NCBI RefSeq assembly: GCF_018691265.1
Contig: NW_024881316.1
Coordinates: 12,194,819-12,258,818, forward strand
Length of the DNA: 64,000 nt
Direction: 5' to 3'
Source of the DNA: Tyto alba
Lineage: Eukaryota; Chordata; Aves; Strigiformes; Tytonidae
In this document: one piece after another, positions 9,817 to 22,744 of the stretch
Layout of the letters: each line of letters begins with the position of its first letter
Numbering within the stretch: the stretch's first letter is position 1
The notes under the pieces: generated by a model
Databases searched by the model: none
What the model was told of the DNA's origin: nothing
Seen by the model: only the letters and a program-made list of their open reading frames with translations
Program-made: the position numbers and the translations under genes

Positions 9817-10974
9817 CCCCTGGAAACTGATCAAATATCTATGGGGATAAATTTTTAGTCACAACACTGCATTTCAGTGACTAAATACTGCTGATGTCTC
9901 TCTTAGTGACTCAGTTTTCTGTTATTTCAAGAGGAAGTATGTCTACTCCTTCATGATAAGGGAAGAAGCCTGAATTCTGCAGAAATTTCTCAAGTCTATG
10001 GAGTGCCATTACGTCTGGTCACAGACTAAACAAACACACCCAACAACATATGGAATTAAGGGCTAAGGAGAAAGTCCACCAATATGAAAGGAACTGTTTC
10101 TTCAAATGTTTTGGATCAAGCCTCACATTTCCACTGGAAAAACCTTCACAGCTCATTGTATTAGGAATAAGTAAAGTGAGGGTGTTGCTTCATGAACACG
10201 CGTGCTTTAAATTCTCTGTAAATGATGTATATCAGAGATGGCTTTTGTCGCCATCAGACAATGTTTCTTTGGCTGCCAAAATGGAAAATGGACAAGTTCC
10301 CTGATTTCTACAAGAGCCAGTCAGTCAGTCCACCATGGAAGACTTGAGACGCAGCGGCTCAGCCCTCACCTTGCTCTTCCCATGGAAATAAAAGGGACTT
10401 TTATGGCTTTTACTTCAAGGAAAGAGAATGACAATGTTCCTGAGGGTCTGTAAGAATCGCACCCTCTGCCTAGCACTCCTAGAAGGGCTAAACCCACACC
10501 ACCAAGGCTGTGCTTTCCCATTTCCTTACAAATGTACCTCTTTATGACTTAATACTATTATTAAGGTTCGTGGGGTTTCATATTCAGGGCCAAATTATGT
10601 TTGATTTATACTTTGTGCTTTTCCAGGAAGAAGCTCACCACGTTGAGAAGCACCTGCCTCAGTGGGTGAGCTCCTCTAAGCAAGAAGCCCTGATCTTCCA
10701 GAAGGATGGAGCACTGGACTGCAGTGCTCCCCAGTGAATCAGCCGCTGGGAACCTCAGTGGCGCGTTTTTCTGTGATGGGAGGCGTCAGCATTTGGCCAA
10801 GAATCTCTCCGTCCCTTAACAGTGCACTGTCAGATACAGCAATCTTGTGGTTTTTATCTACAGCACCATTATTTTCCCTTTCTTTGTGTTTGCTCAGTGA
10901 ATTAAGTTATTTTGGAGCAGAGCCAGCATGCTTCTTGGACTCTATCTGAATATATTCCCATACACTTTCATTGT

Positions 10975-11235
10975 AGCTTGAGGAAAAACTAGACCAAATC
11001 TGCCGCTTTTTATTCCTTTCATTATTAGTTTAAAGCAGAGGCTATCTTGCCGCGCACTTTGATAAATGAAGTTTAGACATGTCAGTGGGAGTTTGGCTCT
11101 CCTGTCCACTGAGATTTTTTTTTAAATTAATGTATTTTCTTTTAATTCATGGATTTGGTTTCTGTCATCAGGCCCAAAAGCATGCATTCTCCTCCAAATT
11201 ATGGCATTTGCCTTGATTTTAATTCACGTGATGAG
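10975..11235. promoter_or_regulatory. Possible conserved regulatory element (tentative)
   Basis: AT-rich, low-repeat sequence with several homeodomain-type TAAT/ATTA cores, for example around 'ttaaattaatgtattttcttttaattcatgg', and a CACGTG E-box near 11,225. This composition is typical of vertebrate developmental enhancers but not specific to them. No alignment could be made. Confidence 0.18.
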
Positions 11236-14160
11236 GGATTAGAGGAACCAGACCTTTGTTTTGCTACGTCTGATAGTCTTTTGCGTTGAAGGAAGCGGTG
11301 AGCCTCTTTGAGTGTGGGCACAGGAAGGGGGACCCTATACAGCCCCATACACCTGAGCCAGGAGCGGCTGCTGCACCGGCTGCTGCAACACCGGGCTCTG
11401 CCTCTGCACATGGGCTGCTGCAGGAGCAACCCCTTCAAGCCTGGAGACCAAGCCCCTCCTCATCGAAGGACTTCAGCATCATTTATGTCTGTTTCTTGTA
11501 AACACGCGTTGCAAACATTATATGTCATTTTTTGTGTTGCAGTTGATAGCTTTAGTGAGCAATTATTCTGTAAGAGAAGCTATTCTTTGAAGTCAGGGCT
11601 TGAGACCACAAACGGAGGATGTGTGCCCAGTCACTCGCAGGAAAATAAACAGAGAGGCCCATTCTGCTGTGCCACCTTTAACAAACATGCAGCACTATTC
11701 AGGGCTTTTAAAAGAAAACAACACAGTTCCTCCTGCCACCCAGTAAAAAATGTACATTTGCAATCGCGTCTTGTTTTGCATATGATTGGTAGCATACTTT
11801 TAAACTGCTGTAAGTAATAAAAATATATATGTGCAAGTTGGCTATAAGAAATGCCAAAGTTTCACCTAATAAAATTTTGGTATGCCTCAATTTTCAAAGT
11901 AAATTTGATTTATTTGAGCCACCAGCCATCTGATGACAGCCTTGTGTTTTTTATATGAGTCATGTCCCAAGGGGTCTAGAATATGCCAATAGTGTACCTT
12001 GGATCGGATCCAGTGTCCGCAAACAGGTTTTCATTAGACTTTGATGCCAGTTGCATTGGGGAGCAGAGAGGCTGCTGAAAACCAGCTTTACTTTGGGATC
12101 ATTTCTTTCTTTTAGAAAAAATAACAAAGATCTTTTTTAGAGAAGCTTTACGCCTCCACATTGTAGGTGTATGGCAATATTTTAGGGAACAGTAATCTGT
12201 TATTGCAGGTGGTCATGCTTCAAGCACTTCCGTATTTTGAGAATAGATCAGACAAAGTGCAACAACTTTTATTGAAAAATTGCCGAATTTGTAAATTAGA
12301 AACACATTTTTCTGTGGCTAAGATTAAGTTAGCATGTATTACAGTCACTGGGACTTCTCTGAAGCACTAAGGGGAATATAATTACATAGATTATTCCACA
12401 TATCCTGGGTTGGGATCATGAGTACACTAAGAGCACCTCAGTCACCCGGTTCTAGATCCGGATGTTTAATATCTGTGGCAACACCATGGTGTCTTTGGAC
12501 TGGAGGTCTTTGACAGGAAATGCGTACCTCCCTTCCCCTCATTCCCCCAGTGTGGGCATTGCTGCCTCCCAGTTGGCGATGTGGGAAGGCAGCAGGAACT
12601 GGATTTCAGATTCTGGGAAGAGCCAGTGCTGCATATTGCCTTACTGCGGTCATAGTAATAGATTCAGAGGTATCACATTCGGCCTAAAAATGGACCCAGG
12701 CCTGCCCTCCCCTTCCTGTAAGGTTACCACACTTAGAAATTTTGAATAGGACAGGACAGTAAATGGCAGCAGAGGAAACTCTAAAAGACACTTGGAGATG
12801 CTGGTGGGTGCATACTCCAGTCCAGTAAAATAACGCCTTTGAGGCAGCCAGATTTGCATTCACCATTGATAATGCTGTATGAATACACAGAGCCTTTGGC
12901 CTATATCTCTCATTGGTAGCAGGCAAAATACTGAAAAAAAAAGAGTGCTTAATTGGGAATCTTTTTCTTTCATAATCCCAGAGCACTTCAGACCCTTTTT
13001 TGCCTAAAGTTGTCATGGGAAGAAAGGTCTTGTGCCTCTTTAGCTGGACACTGCTGTTGACAAGTAGAGGGAATGGGGAGAAATCCATCCTCCCTGTAGC
13101 ACTGCTGGCCACATGGTGCAGTCAGGCAGCAGGATGGACGGACAGAGGGATGGAGTCAGGCTTGTGCCCCGTGGGCTGTATCCCTAGCAAGGATGGCAGG
13201 GCGAGCCAGTGCTGTGCGTGGCCATGCACCAGTGCCAGTTCCCACCATGCAAAATATCATCCCTCCTCACTGTGCAGGCTTCTCCTCTCCCTGCTTCAGG
13301 TTTGAAGGCTGAATTACACTGATGCTGGAGATCCAGCATCCCTGAGTTGGAAAACTGCATTCCTTTCCCACAGAGAAGGATGGAGAGGGAAAGAGCAGCC
13401 CTCCTCTTCCTGAGTGGAGCCCTGCCGCACAGCAACATAGACTTGGGGTGAGGCTGAGCCCTTCTCAGACAAAGGGTTACATGCAACTTCAAGTCTGACC
13501 CAACTACTAGACTACAGACACTTCTGGAGAGCCTCCAGTTGCTCCTGAATTGGATTTTCTGAATCGGATTGGATTTTCTGAAGGCAGCACTGCACAGGGA
13601 AAGGAAGGAGGTGCGGGGCTTGCAGTGGCAGAGAGCCGAGCTCAGCTTCCCTGCAAGGCTGTGAGCAAGCACTCTGGGCTGGAGTTGTCTATGAACCATT
13701 TATCCCAGCATCTCTGCTGTTGCCAGAGAGAGACAGGCCTCCCCAGCAAGCCACTCCTCGCTCCCTCCTGTCCCTGCTGGATTCAATACCTCCATCTCTT
13801 ACCCCCAGCGACAAGCAGCCCCCGAAATCATCAGTCTCCCCTCCTCAGGGAAGTACAGAAAGACAAATGCATCACAGCTTGAGAGTCACGTAGATGTGGG
13901 GTTGATGAAGGCTGTACGCGTACATACTATAGACAGGAGCAAGAAGCTCACAGTTTCCTCCTAGCAGCTCTCTAAAGACACCCCTGCAACTGAGTTCAGT
14001 CCACAGCAGTAGCTGAGCACCTCTCTTCCCACTGACTCCAACCAGATGTGAGGCGTCACACAGCTGCTCAGTGTGTGAAAGCCTGCCTAGACTCTGGAAT
14101 TTGTATTTTATGATGCATAGCACTTACGGTAGAGGGAAGATTGGAGCACTGAGCAACACA

Positions 14161-14335
14161 CATTGAATAATTTTTGGTGAGCTACATTATCTTCCAATGA
14201 AATAACTAACTCTCATAATCCAGGTTACTGCCCAATACTAATTTTCTAATTCACAGACAGCATTACTACCCTGTTAATTATCTGCTTCCTTCTGCTCCTC
14301 GGTTTCTAATTAATGAACATCAATCCCTGCAGGTA
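14161..14335. promoter_or_regulatory. Cluster of homeodomain-type TAATTA cores (tentative element)
   Basis: TAATTA occurs at 14,275-14,280 and 14,307-14,312, with further CTAATT and ATAAT cores just upstream, in AT-rich non-repetitive DNA. Clusters like this are seen in conserved enhancers, but the motif is short and the DNA AT-rich, so chance is a real alternative. Confidence 0.2.
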
Positions 14336-15191
14336 AACAACGTATCCTCCCTCTCACTGGATGCAGCTGGGTAGCTGCCCAGTATCAGGAGGCACTGGTT
14401 GTGTAGCTGTGATTGTCCTCCACCACAGCAGCCTTTTAATTTCTGTCTGCATTCCTGCATGTGCTGCTTATGTTCCTCCTCAAATGATCCAGTTTCACAC
14501 ACTTGATGCTTGCAAACAGAATCCATGAAAATACCCCACGCCATGCAGTCATTAGTCACGCTTGGTTACACTTTTCAACAACTTCTCAGTGTGAACCCTG
14601 AAAAGGCCCTGCTCTGTTTTGCAGTTTTTAAAGTTTGCAACCGGCAGAGGTAAAGGACCAGTGTCTGGGGTGGGTTTATTTGGCTTTTTAATTCCACTAC
14701 ATTTCTGTAGGAAAGAAATATTTCTGTGAACTCACGGACACCTACAGAGTGGGACACTTAATTCATTTTGATGTTCAAAATAAAAGAAATTGGGATGACC
14801 AAGCTTTATTTTCATATATAAGGTTTTCCTTCCGGCTGTGGCAAAAGCCTTTGAAAAGCAGCCCCAAGGAGATGCAAGAATTCCTCTTGGATGGACACAC
14901 TTCGCAAAAATTTCTGAGCCTGGAAACTTTAGCAGCATCTGCAAGGGGAGAGGGGCCAGGGTGTGAGGCTCATCAGACCGGTTTAGGAAAAACACTGTTT
15001 CCAAAAACTGAGGAAGCTATGCTCAAAAGTGAGGTGACTACAGTGCCGGCCGCACCCAGCCAAAATTTACACTCTGAAGAGACTCTGGTGCCCTTACAAT
15101 ATGCTAGATTTTCTTACACACTTGCAAAGGGACTGATGCCAAACTGGTATAAATCAGTCATATAAAACCCAAAGAAGATTCAGTTCAAGTG

Positions 15192-15203
15192 CCCCCCCCC
15201 CCC
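15192..15203. repeat. Poly-C run (12 bases)
   Basis: Twelve consecutive C between G and GTG. A run of this length is prone to slippage and to sequencing length error. Confidence 0.9.
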
Positions 15204-16569
15204 GTGTAAATACAAAGTACCCTCCAGGAGGAGGTCTCTCAGAGTGCCTGGAGTGCATGTTGGGCCAGCTTACTCCCGGTTTGCACATTAGTAGATGTGA
15301 TGCAAGTAGGCTTAAGACTGTTTGAGTGTGACCAAAGCTGATCTAAAGCACAGCACACCATGCGTTGATTCTGAACATGATCCAGTCTCTACCCGCAGAA
15401 GCTGTGCGTGAAAAGCAGCTGCAGGTTCCAGTGTTGGGCACGCTGGATGTTGCGGCAACATTTTGCTGTAACGTGATGAAGCATTAAAAAAAAAAAAAGC
15501 ACATGTACACTGTGTGTGTATATATATGGTGTATGTTCCCATGTACAATACTCCTCAATTTATCGTCCCCTTTGTAGCAAACACTGCCCCATCCATGCAG
15601 CTGAAATCATCTTCCAACACCAGTCCCACTGGTGGCCCTGGGACCTCCACCAGTGTTACTCCCCACTCACGTCTCCTTCCCTGCTCGCTCAGACTCTGTC
15701 AGTTCTGCCTTTTTCTCCATTCCTCACTCTCAGGAAAGAAAAGGGGAACTTGAGAAGGTTTCTTTGTCATAAGCCATTTTCGTCTGTCCAGAGCAGCCAC
15801 ATCATGAAATTATCTGCCCAGCTATTGCCACCTGGCTGCTGCCTCTTTCTGTTCCAGCTTGCCACAGCCACCTCCTCTGCTCCCAGCTAGGCTAATGAGG
15901 GGTTACAGCTCTGCTTCTGGAGTCAAATACCCTCTACACCTCTCAGCTTTGCACTCTTTCATTCTTGCAGCCCGGGCTTTATAGAAATCAGAGAGGGAGG
16001 GATGTTGATGTTTCTTAATCTTGAAACGTATTTTCCAGTAAAATACACTGTGTATTATGAATAATTTCAACTTTTCTTATAGATCTCAGTGTAAGCTGAA
16101 GTCCTTAAGGTTTCTGTTGATAGATTATACTTTTCGTTTTTATTCTTTGAAATTTTTTTTCAGTCAACATTGATTTATGCTACCCTTTGCAAAAGCATTG
16201 CCTCCCTTTCCTAAAGTGAACCATGCACCTGTGAAATTTGTGCTTGCAGGGTTCGCTGGGATTTGTATTGTACTCACAAACATACTCTGCTCCATGCTCA
16301 GTGGATTCCAGAAACAAGTGTTAACACAAGGTCGGCTCACCAACTTGCTTTTCAACAAGACATATAATGGCCACAGGAAAGGGTAGTATAAAATGCATCT
16401 ATGTAAGAAAAACTGCTTGAAGGATAACTTAAAACTCTAATTTCCTTCTCCTGCCTAAATCAATGTGAATTATATATTTTTTAAAAACAATCAAACTCCA
16501 AAAGAAGAAAGGAAACCTTTTCCCTCCATTGCTCTTCTGATTCTTGTTCTCCAAAACATAACAAACCAT

Positions 16570-16995
16570 AAGACAGGCAAGGGCTATGTTGCTAGGAGTG
16601 TTACAAGGAGAATCTTCCAGACCTGGGTGTGTTCAGCCTTAAGAAGAGAAGATGAAGGTGGTCTGCAACCACCTACTGGAGAATAGAGAGAAGGCTGAAC
16701 CAGACTTGTCTCAGCAGTGTGCAGCACAAGGCTGAGAGGCAATGGGCACAAGTTGCAATACGGCAAATTCCCATTAGATATTAGGAGAATTTGCTCACAC
16801 TGAGGGTGGTAAAACAGTGCAAAAGGTTGATCAATATCCTCTTCAAGATACTCAGAACTCAGTGATCTGACTCTAGGCAACTTGATCCAATTTTGGAATT
16901 GGACCTAACCTCAAAGTTTTTCCTTCTTTGTGCAGGGGTTCGGACTAGATGATGTCCAGAAATTTCTTCCAATCCAAACTAATCTATGACCCTGT
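16570..16995 (+). mobile_element. CR1 LINE fragment, 3' end
   Basis: The sequence follows the 3' portion of avian CR1 in sense orientation. Its landmarks in order are 'gttcagccttaagaagagaag', 'gaggcaatgggcacaagttg', 'ttagatattaggagaa', 'gagggtggtaaaacagtg', and a terminal 'gggttcggactagatgatgtccag' leading to 'ctatgac'. CR1 elements are usually 5'-truncated, as here, and end in a short octamer-type repeat rather than a poly-A tail; only a degenerate ctatga unit remains. All reading frames are interrupted, so the copy is dead. The divergence suggests an old subfamily. Confidence 0.9.
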
Positions 16996-19900
16996 TACAA
17001 CTGGAAGACTGTAGAAAAGTCATAAATGAATATCTGTTTCTCTCGTGAACATTTCAATTGTAAATCTGGACATGGATTTAAATTCTTGGGTGCAAAGACA
17101 GCTCAAAGGTTTTTAGAAGTGCAAATTTCACTGCATTGTTACTGCCCTGTGGACAGGGGAGTGTCCAGGCAAGAATCGACCACTTCAGACAATGAAATTA
17201 TGTGGTGTGGGTGTGGGAAGGAAAAGAACTAGTCCTAGGACAGAGAAGCAGGAGGAGAGCTCTGGAGAATTAGCTCATGGTACTGCCTGCTGTCAGGGGA
17301 AGTGAAGGATGGGGAGTCAGAAAATTTACCATCTCTTCCAGCAGTATTTACCTCCTTATATATACTCCCAGGCAGACAGCTTGGCTTTAAAGGGCTGTGT
17401 CATAGCCAACAGAGACAACAGAAGCATATGAACTTTTGTCATACTCAACCTGGAAGCAACAACAAGCTATTTCTTGTGCTTGAAGCTGGCCCTCACTTAT
17501 TTGATATTATTCTACACTACCTCTTTTTTCCTAGGGATGAATTGTCTGTGAAACTCTGTCATCCTGTTAAGTGAAGATTTATTGATTTATGAAGCTCTTA
17601 TTGGTATAGGTCTAATTTTGAGTGCCATTTTCCTCCCGTTCTTGTATCAGCTCAGAAGTACAGAAGCAAAGAGGTGCTACTAGAAGACTCCCTGGTGGAC
17701 CTACTTCTGAAAGCCCTCTGCTTCCCTTTCCCCATGCTTGTTCTGAAATAGACTGAGTCTGGTGACATTCAAATGTGCTACAAACTCTATGTCTCCCTTT
17801 CCTAGTGTTCAAGAAGGCAAAAGAACTGCAAAAGAGAGTATGTGGCAGAAAAAAAAGAAATTGCCATTTTTGCTGCCAGGACACCACAGAAGGTGGGACT
17901 TAAGTGGATCTGGTACAATTGAGATAGTTATCCTGAGGCGAAAGAGGGCATTTAAATATTCCTTTTCCTTGTAGAAGACTCCAGTGAGTTTTCAGACTTC
18001 AGCACAGAATGTCATGATAGTCCAATAAAAAACAACATTTTGAAAAATTATTTGATCTTCAATGTGGAAAGACCCAAATTTCCAGAAAGATGGAGTGTCA
18101 AAATGAGAGTCTTCTAAATCAATTGGGTAAGCTAGCCATAAACTGAAATCTCTTGACTCAAGCCTCCAAAGTTAGTTGATGTTTTGTATTATTCAGAATG
18201 AGCTTCAGACATTAAGCATCATGGCCACAGCAGTGATTTACTGCTTTGACTCCAAGAGACTGGTTCAATTGTGTTAAATTTCTCTGAAACAAAAGTAACT
18301 GGTTGCCCTAATTGTACTTTGTTTTCAATAATTGGGTATAAAAATGGAGAAATCTGAGCCTCGATCTAAGATATCTTGTTTATATGATAAAAACAATGTC
18401 TGTGCATTTGTGTTGGCCTGGAAGCAAGCACTGACATGAGAACCTTTTCCCATACAACAACTTATTTATTTTGAGGTTATTTTTAAACAACCACAGCATT
18501 CATTCTCTATCCAAGGATAAGACAAAAATCACCCCAAAATTTTTTCTAGATGATGTCTGCCTTAGCAGTTTGTTACAGGGTATTTCTTAGAAAGAACTGA
18601 TATCTATTTCAAATAAATGTCCCACAAAAGGAAACAGATTGATAATTTGGAAAAATAAGAATATTTAATTCACCTTAACTTGATAAAAGTCTCAACATTT
18701 TTACTTTTAATTAATAAAAAGTATATTAAAAGCTGTGTATTATCTCTACAACAACATCAGTTTCCAATATTGCTGGCTTTCATGCAAGTCTCTTAACACC
18801 CAGGCCCTTCTATAGCTGTGTTTCCTCCTACAGACCCCCTTGTGTGAGGTACAGTCCTATCTGAAAATGTTTTGGGTTTTTTTTAATGTCTTCTACTTTT
18901 ACTTCTTGAATACGGGAAAAGAGGAAATACATTCTACTCTGCAACAGTTCATGAGATGATTCTTCATTTTTTTCAGCAGGATTAATACCCAGACTCTCAT
19001 TACTTATGTCTTTATGAATCAACTTATTGGAAGAAAGCTTCAATACATGATCTGGCACAACAGAAAAAAACATTAATTGGAGTAATGCTAATGGGTACAG
19101 AGGCAAGCCAGAGTGGCTGTGTAAAACGGTAAAATGTAGGAATAAACTGAAACCCAATGTCTGCCTTAAAAGACAAAGGTGAATTTTTTTATATCAGTCT
19201 GAAATACTCTATCTAGCAGCTTATTCGTTGAATATATTTCCACTGGTCACTTTAAATAGAGGGCCTTGGATTCTGGTCTTTAAACTCATATCATGGCTGC
19301 AGAAAACTGAGATGAAGTTTGAAAGACCTAATTTAGGTAGATGACTCCCAGCAGAATAATATTATCCTGTGCTTTGAGCCCCTGTGAAAGTGCCTGGGAT
19401 GCATGCACACAGTTAAAATTAATTTTTCCATCCAATCTTGATTCATGACATAGGTGTTCTCTCCAAAGTCATATAGGGATTTTGGAAGAGCCTTCACCCA
19501 ACTCTTGCTGCATTTCTCAGCCAGTATGCTTGACTTTCTAAGTCTAAGGTCATAGCTTTCACCTTTGGGAGACCCAGGACTTCTCAGAGAAAATTTGCTT
19601 ATTTCTGAGGAAACATTCTTCTTTCTCTTGATCTCTACAGCTGCCTCTTGTAAGAAAAATGTTTGACCAAAATAAAATAACTTCCTTGAGTATAAATCAG
19701 CTGTCTGGTTTTTGTCTTGCTGCTCGTGGGCATTTGAGTCTTTTTTTATTTTCTGTAAGTCAGAGACTCCTCTTCACCTAGTACTTTGGAAGGATGGCAG
19801 GCTTTTTCTCTAGTAGCACTGCTTTTAGCCATGAGCTTAGATCCCTCCATGTTATGAACTGCAATTCCCCTTGGCAAGTGCTTCCCCTAGAAGTGATCAC

Positions 19901-22005
19901 CTTCTTGTCCATGCAGGAGTCAGAAATGGAGGACAGTTCTTAAGCAACAGGACCCTTGCGCAGGTGTCCTCTCAGCTGAAAAAGTGACATACACTCAAGA
20001 CCAGGGAGCGGAGCACTTTCACCATGTTCAGTGGAAAGGACATAAGAGGTCAAATTTTGCCTTATTACAGTGGTGAAATGCCACAGACCTCAGTAGAATA
20101 ACTCTGAATTTAAATGTATACTTGTGCAACAAAGCTGGCCCATGTCCTCCTCAATCAAAAATTGGCTGGTGACCCCTATTGCATCACCCAAACAAAATAC
20201 ATCAGGGGATGGAGCTCCTGGTTTTGTTTTGGGAATGAGAAGATAAAACACTTTCCTGTCACCATGGAAATATGCAGTAAAACACAGTTAAAAGCTAAAA
20301 AAATGAACAAAACTCAAATGGCTGAAATGAGGAGCTTTTACATCATTTTTCGACATAAGGACATGCTTTTATTTTTTTTTTTCCATTGATACAACTGTGT
20401 AAATAATAAATAAAGACCTAAATAATGTACACAGAAGTCACCATTCATTTTTCCAAATTGCCACTGGAATTGCTTCAGGCTGTCATCATTTTCAGTACTT
20501 GAGCAAAGATTGTGGTCTGCAAGCAGTTGTACAACCACTCACATCTGCTGTTTTGCTCTACAGAATTAGAAAACCTTCTAGTGCAGACCATAAACATGAC
20601 TCCAGAAAGGCAGTCTGGGAAGTGCTGAATGAAGTACAGTCTGGGGAGCCAAAGGCTGCACTGGCCTGCAAGCCAGGCTGCTGCTCTGCCCTGCTCTCAG
20701 GCTGCACAGAACTCAGGGCCAGGAGTCCCACCAGCCCAAAAAGACAGTCTCATCCCTGGAGGCACTTTCCTTCAATCATACTATACCTTTTTCTAGATGA
20801 ATTGCAGAGGGATGAGCATGTTTAAATGTAAGATGAATCACTCCTACACTCAGCCAATTTAGTACAGTAGAAAATATGAATGAAACAGCCCTTTTAATAG
20901 CTTTGGCTGGTTCTGCAGAGGGATTTAAAAATCAGGAGTGAAGCATCAGGCTTGGCATCCAACTGGTAACCAGCAACATATGGAACAGGGCACCTGGATG
21001 ATGTGCTCCTGGCAACCTGAAATGGGGCATTTGCTTTTTGATCCATCTGGAGCCTCTCCCTAAGGTCAGTGATTTCATTACTTAGCAATCTCAGTGATTC
21101 ATCTGCAGTTCATAGCTGCAGGTAGGTCAAAGCTGATGAGCTGGAATGAGTTCCTCTGCCAATACTGGTTGTTTCTGAATCTAGCAGCAGGAAAGTGGGG
21201 AGGGCACCAAGACTATGGGACCTTTGAGAGCTGGCCCTTTGATGCACTGGGGCACCAGGATTAGAGATACTTACATTCCTAACTCCTGTTTGACATCCAC
21301 AGGAGTTAAGAAGCCAAAATAACTGCCTGGATCTGATCCAAATGTCTCTGAAGCATTTCCTCTGCTCATGACATCTACCCTTGTTAGCCTAACAATAATC
21401 TTTGAGGATGGATAGCTGATATATGTACCATGCTAGTGTTAATTGAAGAAATCACATGCCAGGGAAGATTCACAAGGAGGTGTTAGCCTGTAGACTAGGA
21501 TGAAACCAGACAAATGTTCCCTGCAATATCCCAGAGCACAGCACACCTCATAACCTCAAATTACATCTGAGAATAGAATGGCAGGAAGGAATTGGTAAGG
21601 CTCAAGTCTGACTTTCCACAGCTGGCTCTTCAATTTAAGCCTGTACCACAAGCATAAACTTCCTTGGAAAGCACCTCAGCTCAAGATGGATAGCTGTAAA
21701 GAACAACGGGAGATGATGGGCAGGAAAGCAGAACCTTTTGCTTAAATATTTTCATGCACAAGGCAGAGGTAGACATCTTTTGTCAGACTCTTTTTAGCCT
21801 TTTCATAGCATAATGTAAGCCTTGAAGAAATATTCTGGGATAAAAATCAGTAGATTGTAACACATACTATGCATCATATAGCCACATGTTCTTAACGTTC
21901 ATTTCTTGAATGTGAACTGAAGAACTTAAATTACCAGTCAAAGGCCTGGGCCCATATTCTGTGATCTCAGATAGGGCATTTTTAAGGGATAAATTTCCAG
22001 ATGAG
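16996..22005. other. Intergenic sequence, no gene recognised
   Basis: AT-rich DNA. A 109-codon minus frame at 18,828-19,157 and a 108-codon plus frame at 20,499-20,825 have no recognisable motif. One ancient repeat piece at 20,047-20,105 is listed separately. A sequence similar to the start of the same old repeat type appears near 21,945-21,975, just before the next CR1. Confidence 0.55.
20047..20105. repeat. Ancient amniote interspersed-repeat fragment (tentative)
   Basis: The run 'gtcaaattttgccttattacagtgg' followed by 'cacagacctcagtagaataactctga' matches the general form of an old repeat frequent in reptile and bird DNA. The piece is too short for a class assignment. Confidence 0.4.
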
Positions 22006-22009
22006 TAAG

Positions 22010-22740
22010 AGGACCCTCCTCAGTAGAGGGAGATCAGATTAATGAAAAATTGGACATACAAAAGTCCATGGTACCCAATGGGATACACACGAGTGCTGAG
22101 AGAGCTGGCCAGTGTCATTGTGAGGCCGCTCTTTATCATCACTGAAAGATTATAGCAAATGGGAGAGGTTTCTGAGGAATGGAATAAATATATGTCACTG
22201 CTATCTTCAAGAAAGACAAAAAAGAGGATCTGGGGAATGAGGCTAGTCAGTCTCATCTGTATCCCAGGGAAAGGATAGAGCAAATAATCCTGGAAACATT
22301 TCCAAAGATATTAAGGGCAAAAAAGGTTACTAGGAATAGTCAGCATAGATATACAATGGACAAATCATGCTTGACCAATCTGACAGCCTTCTATGATGAT
22401 TTGACTAGTCTGATGGATGAAAAGAGAGCAGTGAATGTAATTTATCTTGATTGTAAAAAGGCCTTTGACATTGTCTTTCATAATATCCTCACTGACAAGG
22501 AGGGTGAAGTACATCCTGTTTAAGTGGACAGTGAGGCGGATTGAAAACAGTCTGAATTGACTAGCTCAATGGGCTGGTGAACAGTGGCAAAGAGTCCAGT
22601 TAGAGGCCATGCACTACTGGTGTGCACGAAGGGTTGATACTGGAGCCAGCCGACATATGGGGGTAGTCTGAGAGATCTGGCACTGTTCAGCACAAACATT
22701 AACATAATTTTACAGACCATACAAAATTATTGGCCCTATG
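22010..22740 (+). mobile_element. CR1 LINE fragment, reverse-transcriptase region
   Basis: Sense-strand CR1 open reading frame 2 sequence. Landmarks are 'acaaaagtccatggtacccaatg', 'ctagtcagtctcatctgtatccc', 'aatcatgcttgaccaatctgac' and 'gtggacagtgaggcggattgaaaac'. At about 22,433-22,491 the frame reads AVNVIYLDCKKAFDIVFHNI. That is the reverse-transcriptase motif block containing the first catalytic aspartate region of CR1-type enzymes. The frame is interrupted elsewhere, so the copy is inactive. It covers an internal part of the element, without the 3' end, and lies 5 kb downstream of the separate CR1 3' end at 16.6 kb. Confidence 0.9.
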
Positions 22741-22744
22741 TTAA

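Larger units (their letters stand above)
9817..16560. other. Intergenic sequence with AT-rich and GC-rich patches, no gene recognised
   Basis: AT-rich DNA interrupted by moderately GC-rich patches (about 11,290-11,470 and 13,020-13,860). Frames of up to about 170 codons cluster in the GC-rich patches on both strands, as expected where stop codons are rarer, and carry no known domain. A 12-base C-run lies at 15,192-15,203 and a 13-base A-run at 15,486-15,498. A short direct duplication sits at 13,549-13,582, where 15 bases recur at a 19-base period. Confidence 0.55.

Noticed and set aside
11308..11817. 169-codon plus-strand frame
   Set aside because: Cysteine- and histidine-rich chance composition in a GC-rich patch, overlapping frames on the other strand, no known domain and no splice support.
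13184..13699. 171-codon minus-strand frame, the longest in the window
   Set aside because: Lies in a GC-rich patch where stops are rare, overlaps plus-strand frames of similar quality, and shows no motif.
14749..15165. 138-codon plus-strand frame
   Set aside because: No recognisable domain, no convincing splice sites, and a near mirror frame on the minus strand.
16163..16386. Acceptor-like tttttttcag followed by a frame with a membrane-like stretch
   Set aside because: The frame with the hydrophobic stretch has a TGA between the acceptor and its ATG, so it cannot be read as an exon from that site. A faint likeness to a mitochondrial carrier-type protein did not hold up.
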